The notes below the pieces were generated by a model. It was not told where the DNA came from. It did not search any database and saw only the letters and a program-made list of their open reading frames with translations. From the NCBI RefSeq assembly GCF_014653115.1, contig NZ_BNAD01000023.1:1-34033 (forward strand): DNA of 34,033 bases. The letters run 5' to 3'. Within the stretch, counting starts at the first letter, position 1, and each line of letters starts with the position of its first letter. The stretch is from Nocardioides flavus (ex Wang et al. 2016) (GTDB lineage: Bacteria > Actinomycetota > Actinomycetes > Propionibacteriales > Nocardioidaceae). Made by a program: the position numbers and the translations under genes. Of the stretch, positions 33,935 through 34,033 are shown one piece after another.

Positions 33935-33950
33935 CCCTCAGGCTGCGGCG

Positions 33951-34033
33951 GTGGCAGTCCATGAACCCATCGATCCCCGTGTCCGTCTTGCGATCTCGCA
34001 GTGGCCCGATAACGCGCCTCGCGGGGCTGTCTC
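33951..34033 (+). CDS. IS481-family transposase, N-terminal fragment
   Basis: Only the first 27 residues lie in the window (VAVHEPIDPRVRLAISQW, then PDNAPRGAVS). They match the start of IS481-type transposases, which continue with a helix-turn-helix and a DDE integrase core. The GTG at 33951 is the likely start. The reading frame is open at the window edge, so intactness cannot be judged. Confidence 0.7.
   Translation, partial: MAVHEPIDPRVRLAISQWPDNAPRGAV

Larger units (their letters stand above)
33854..34033 (+). mobile_element. Left end of an IS481-type insertion sequence (truncated by window edge)
   Basis: From TTGTCATGTCTCAGG onward the sequence looks like an IS481-family end, followed by a transposase start. 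The end contains two 24-bp direct repeats 25 bp apart (33862-33885 and 33887-33910) and a weaker third copy of GGTGACAnTTCTG at 33922-33934. Base composition is lower in GC than the surroundings. The exact outer boundary and target duplication cannot be set from one end. Confidence 0.75.

Overview
The window is about 34 kb of very GC-rich, gene-dense chromosome from an actinobacterium, most likely Nocardioides or a close relative in the Propionibacteriales. This rests on codon use and base composition, an actinobacterial rRNA leader, many GTG starts, no CCA in the tRNA genes, a DtxR/IdeR-type iron box, and typical families (GAF-ANTAR, DUF3618, single-chain GlyRS). The genus is an inference. 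Most of the window is ordinary chromosome. The right end runs into an insertion sequence.

Layout. At 1-413 lie the leader and two tandem promoters of an rRNA operon that reads leftward out of the window; tyrS lies just upstream of it. At 1.7-3.1 kb and 12.5-13.9 kb are two paralogous membrane Ser/Thr kinases. Between them are (a) a leftward Fe3+-siderophore ABC transporter (fused double permease, lipoprotein, ATPase) behind an iron box, and (b) a divergent nitrite/nitric-oxide module. That module has a hemerythrin-DUF2249 protein on one side and, on the other, a SufR-like Fe-S regulator, a NnrS-like membrane protein and a large membrane-cupredoxin-NirK fusion in one overlapping operon.

14.0-19.7 kb holds two tRNA genes (CAU and Asn-GUU), a tandem GNAT acetyltransferase, a secreted DUF1800/DUF1501 pair, a PIG-L deacetylase and a GAF-ANTAR RNA-binding regulator. 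19.8-29.5 kb is mostly housekeeping: dnaG with a small partner, a three-gene envelope operon (holin-like, DUF3618, YtxH-like), dgt, a secreted SH3/VldE-like cell-wall protein, dusB, a lipoprotein, glyS and a small ABM-domain protein.

29.5-32.7 kb is a complete zinc system, znuA-znuC-znuB-zur, with two Zur-type palindromes over its promoter and His-rich tracts in all three transporter parts. uppS follows. A small P-loop kinase gene next to it has lost its middle and changed frame, and an IS481-type element starts about 75 bp later and runs off the right edge.

The most interesting points are the nitrite/NO module, whose NirK domain has Leu where the type-1 copper axial Met is expected; the paired kinases with a shared non-PASTA external domain; the well-formed metal-responsive operators; and a repeated start-site design in which a -10 hexamer sits 6-9 nt before the start codon at eleven genes, pointing to widespread leaderless translation.
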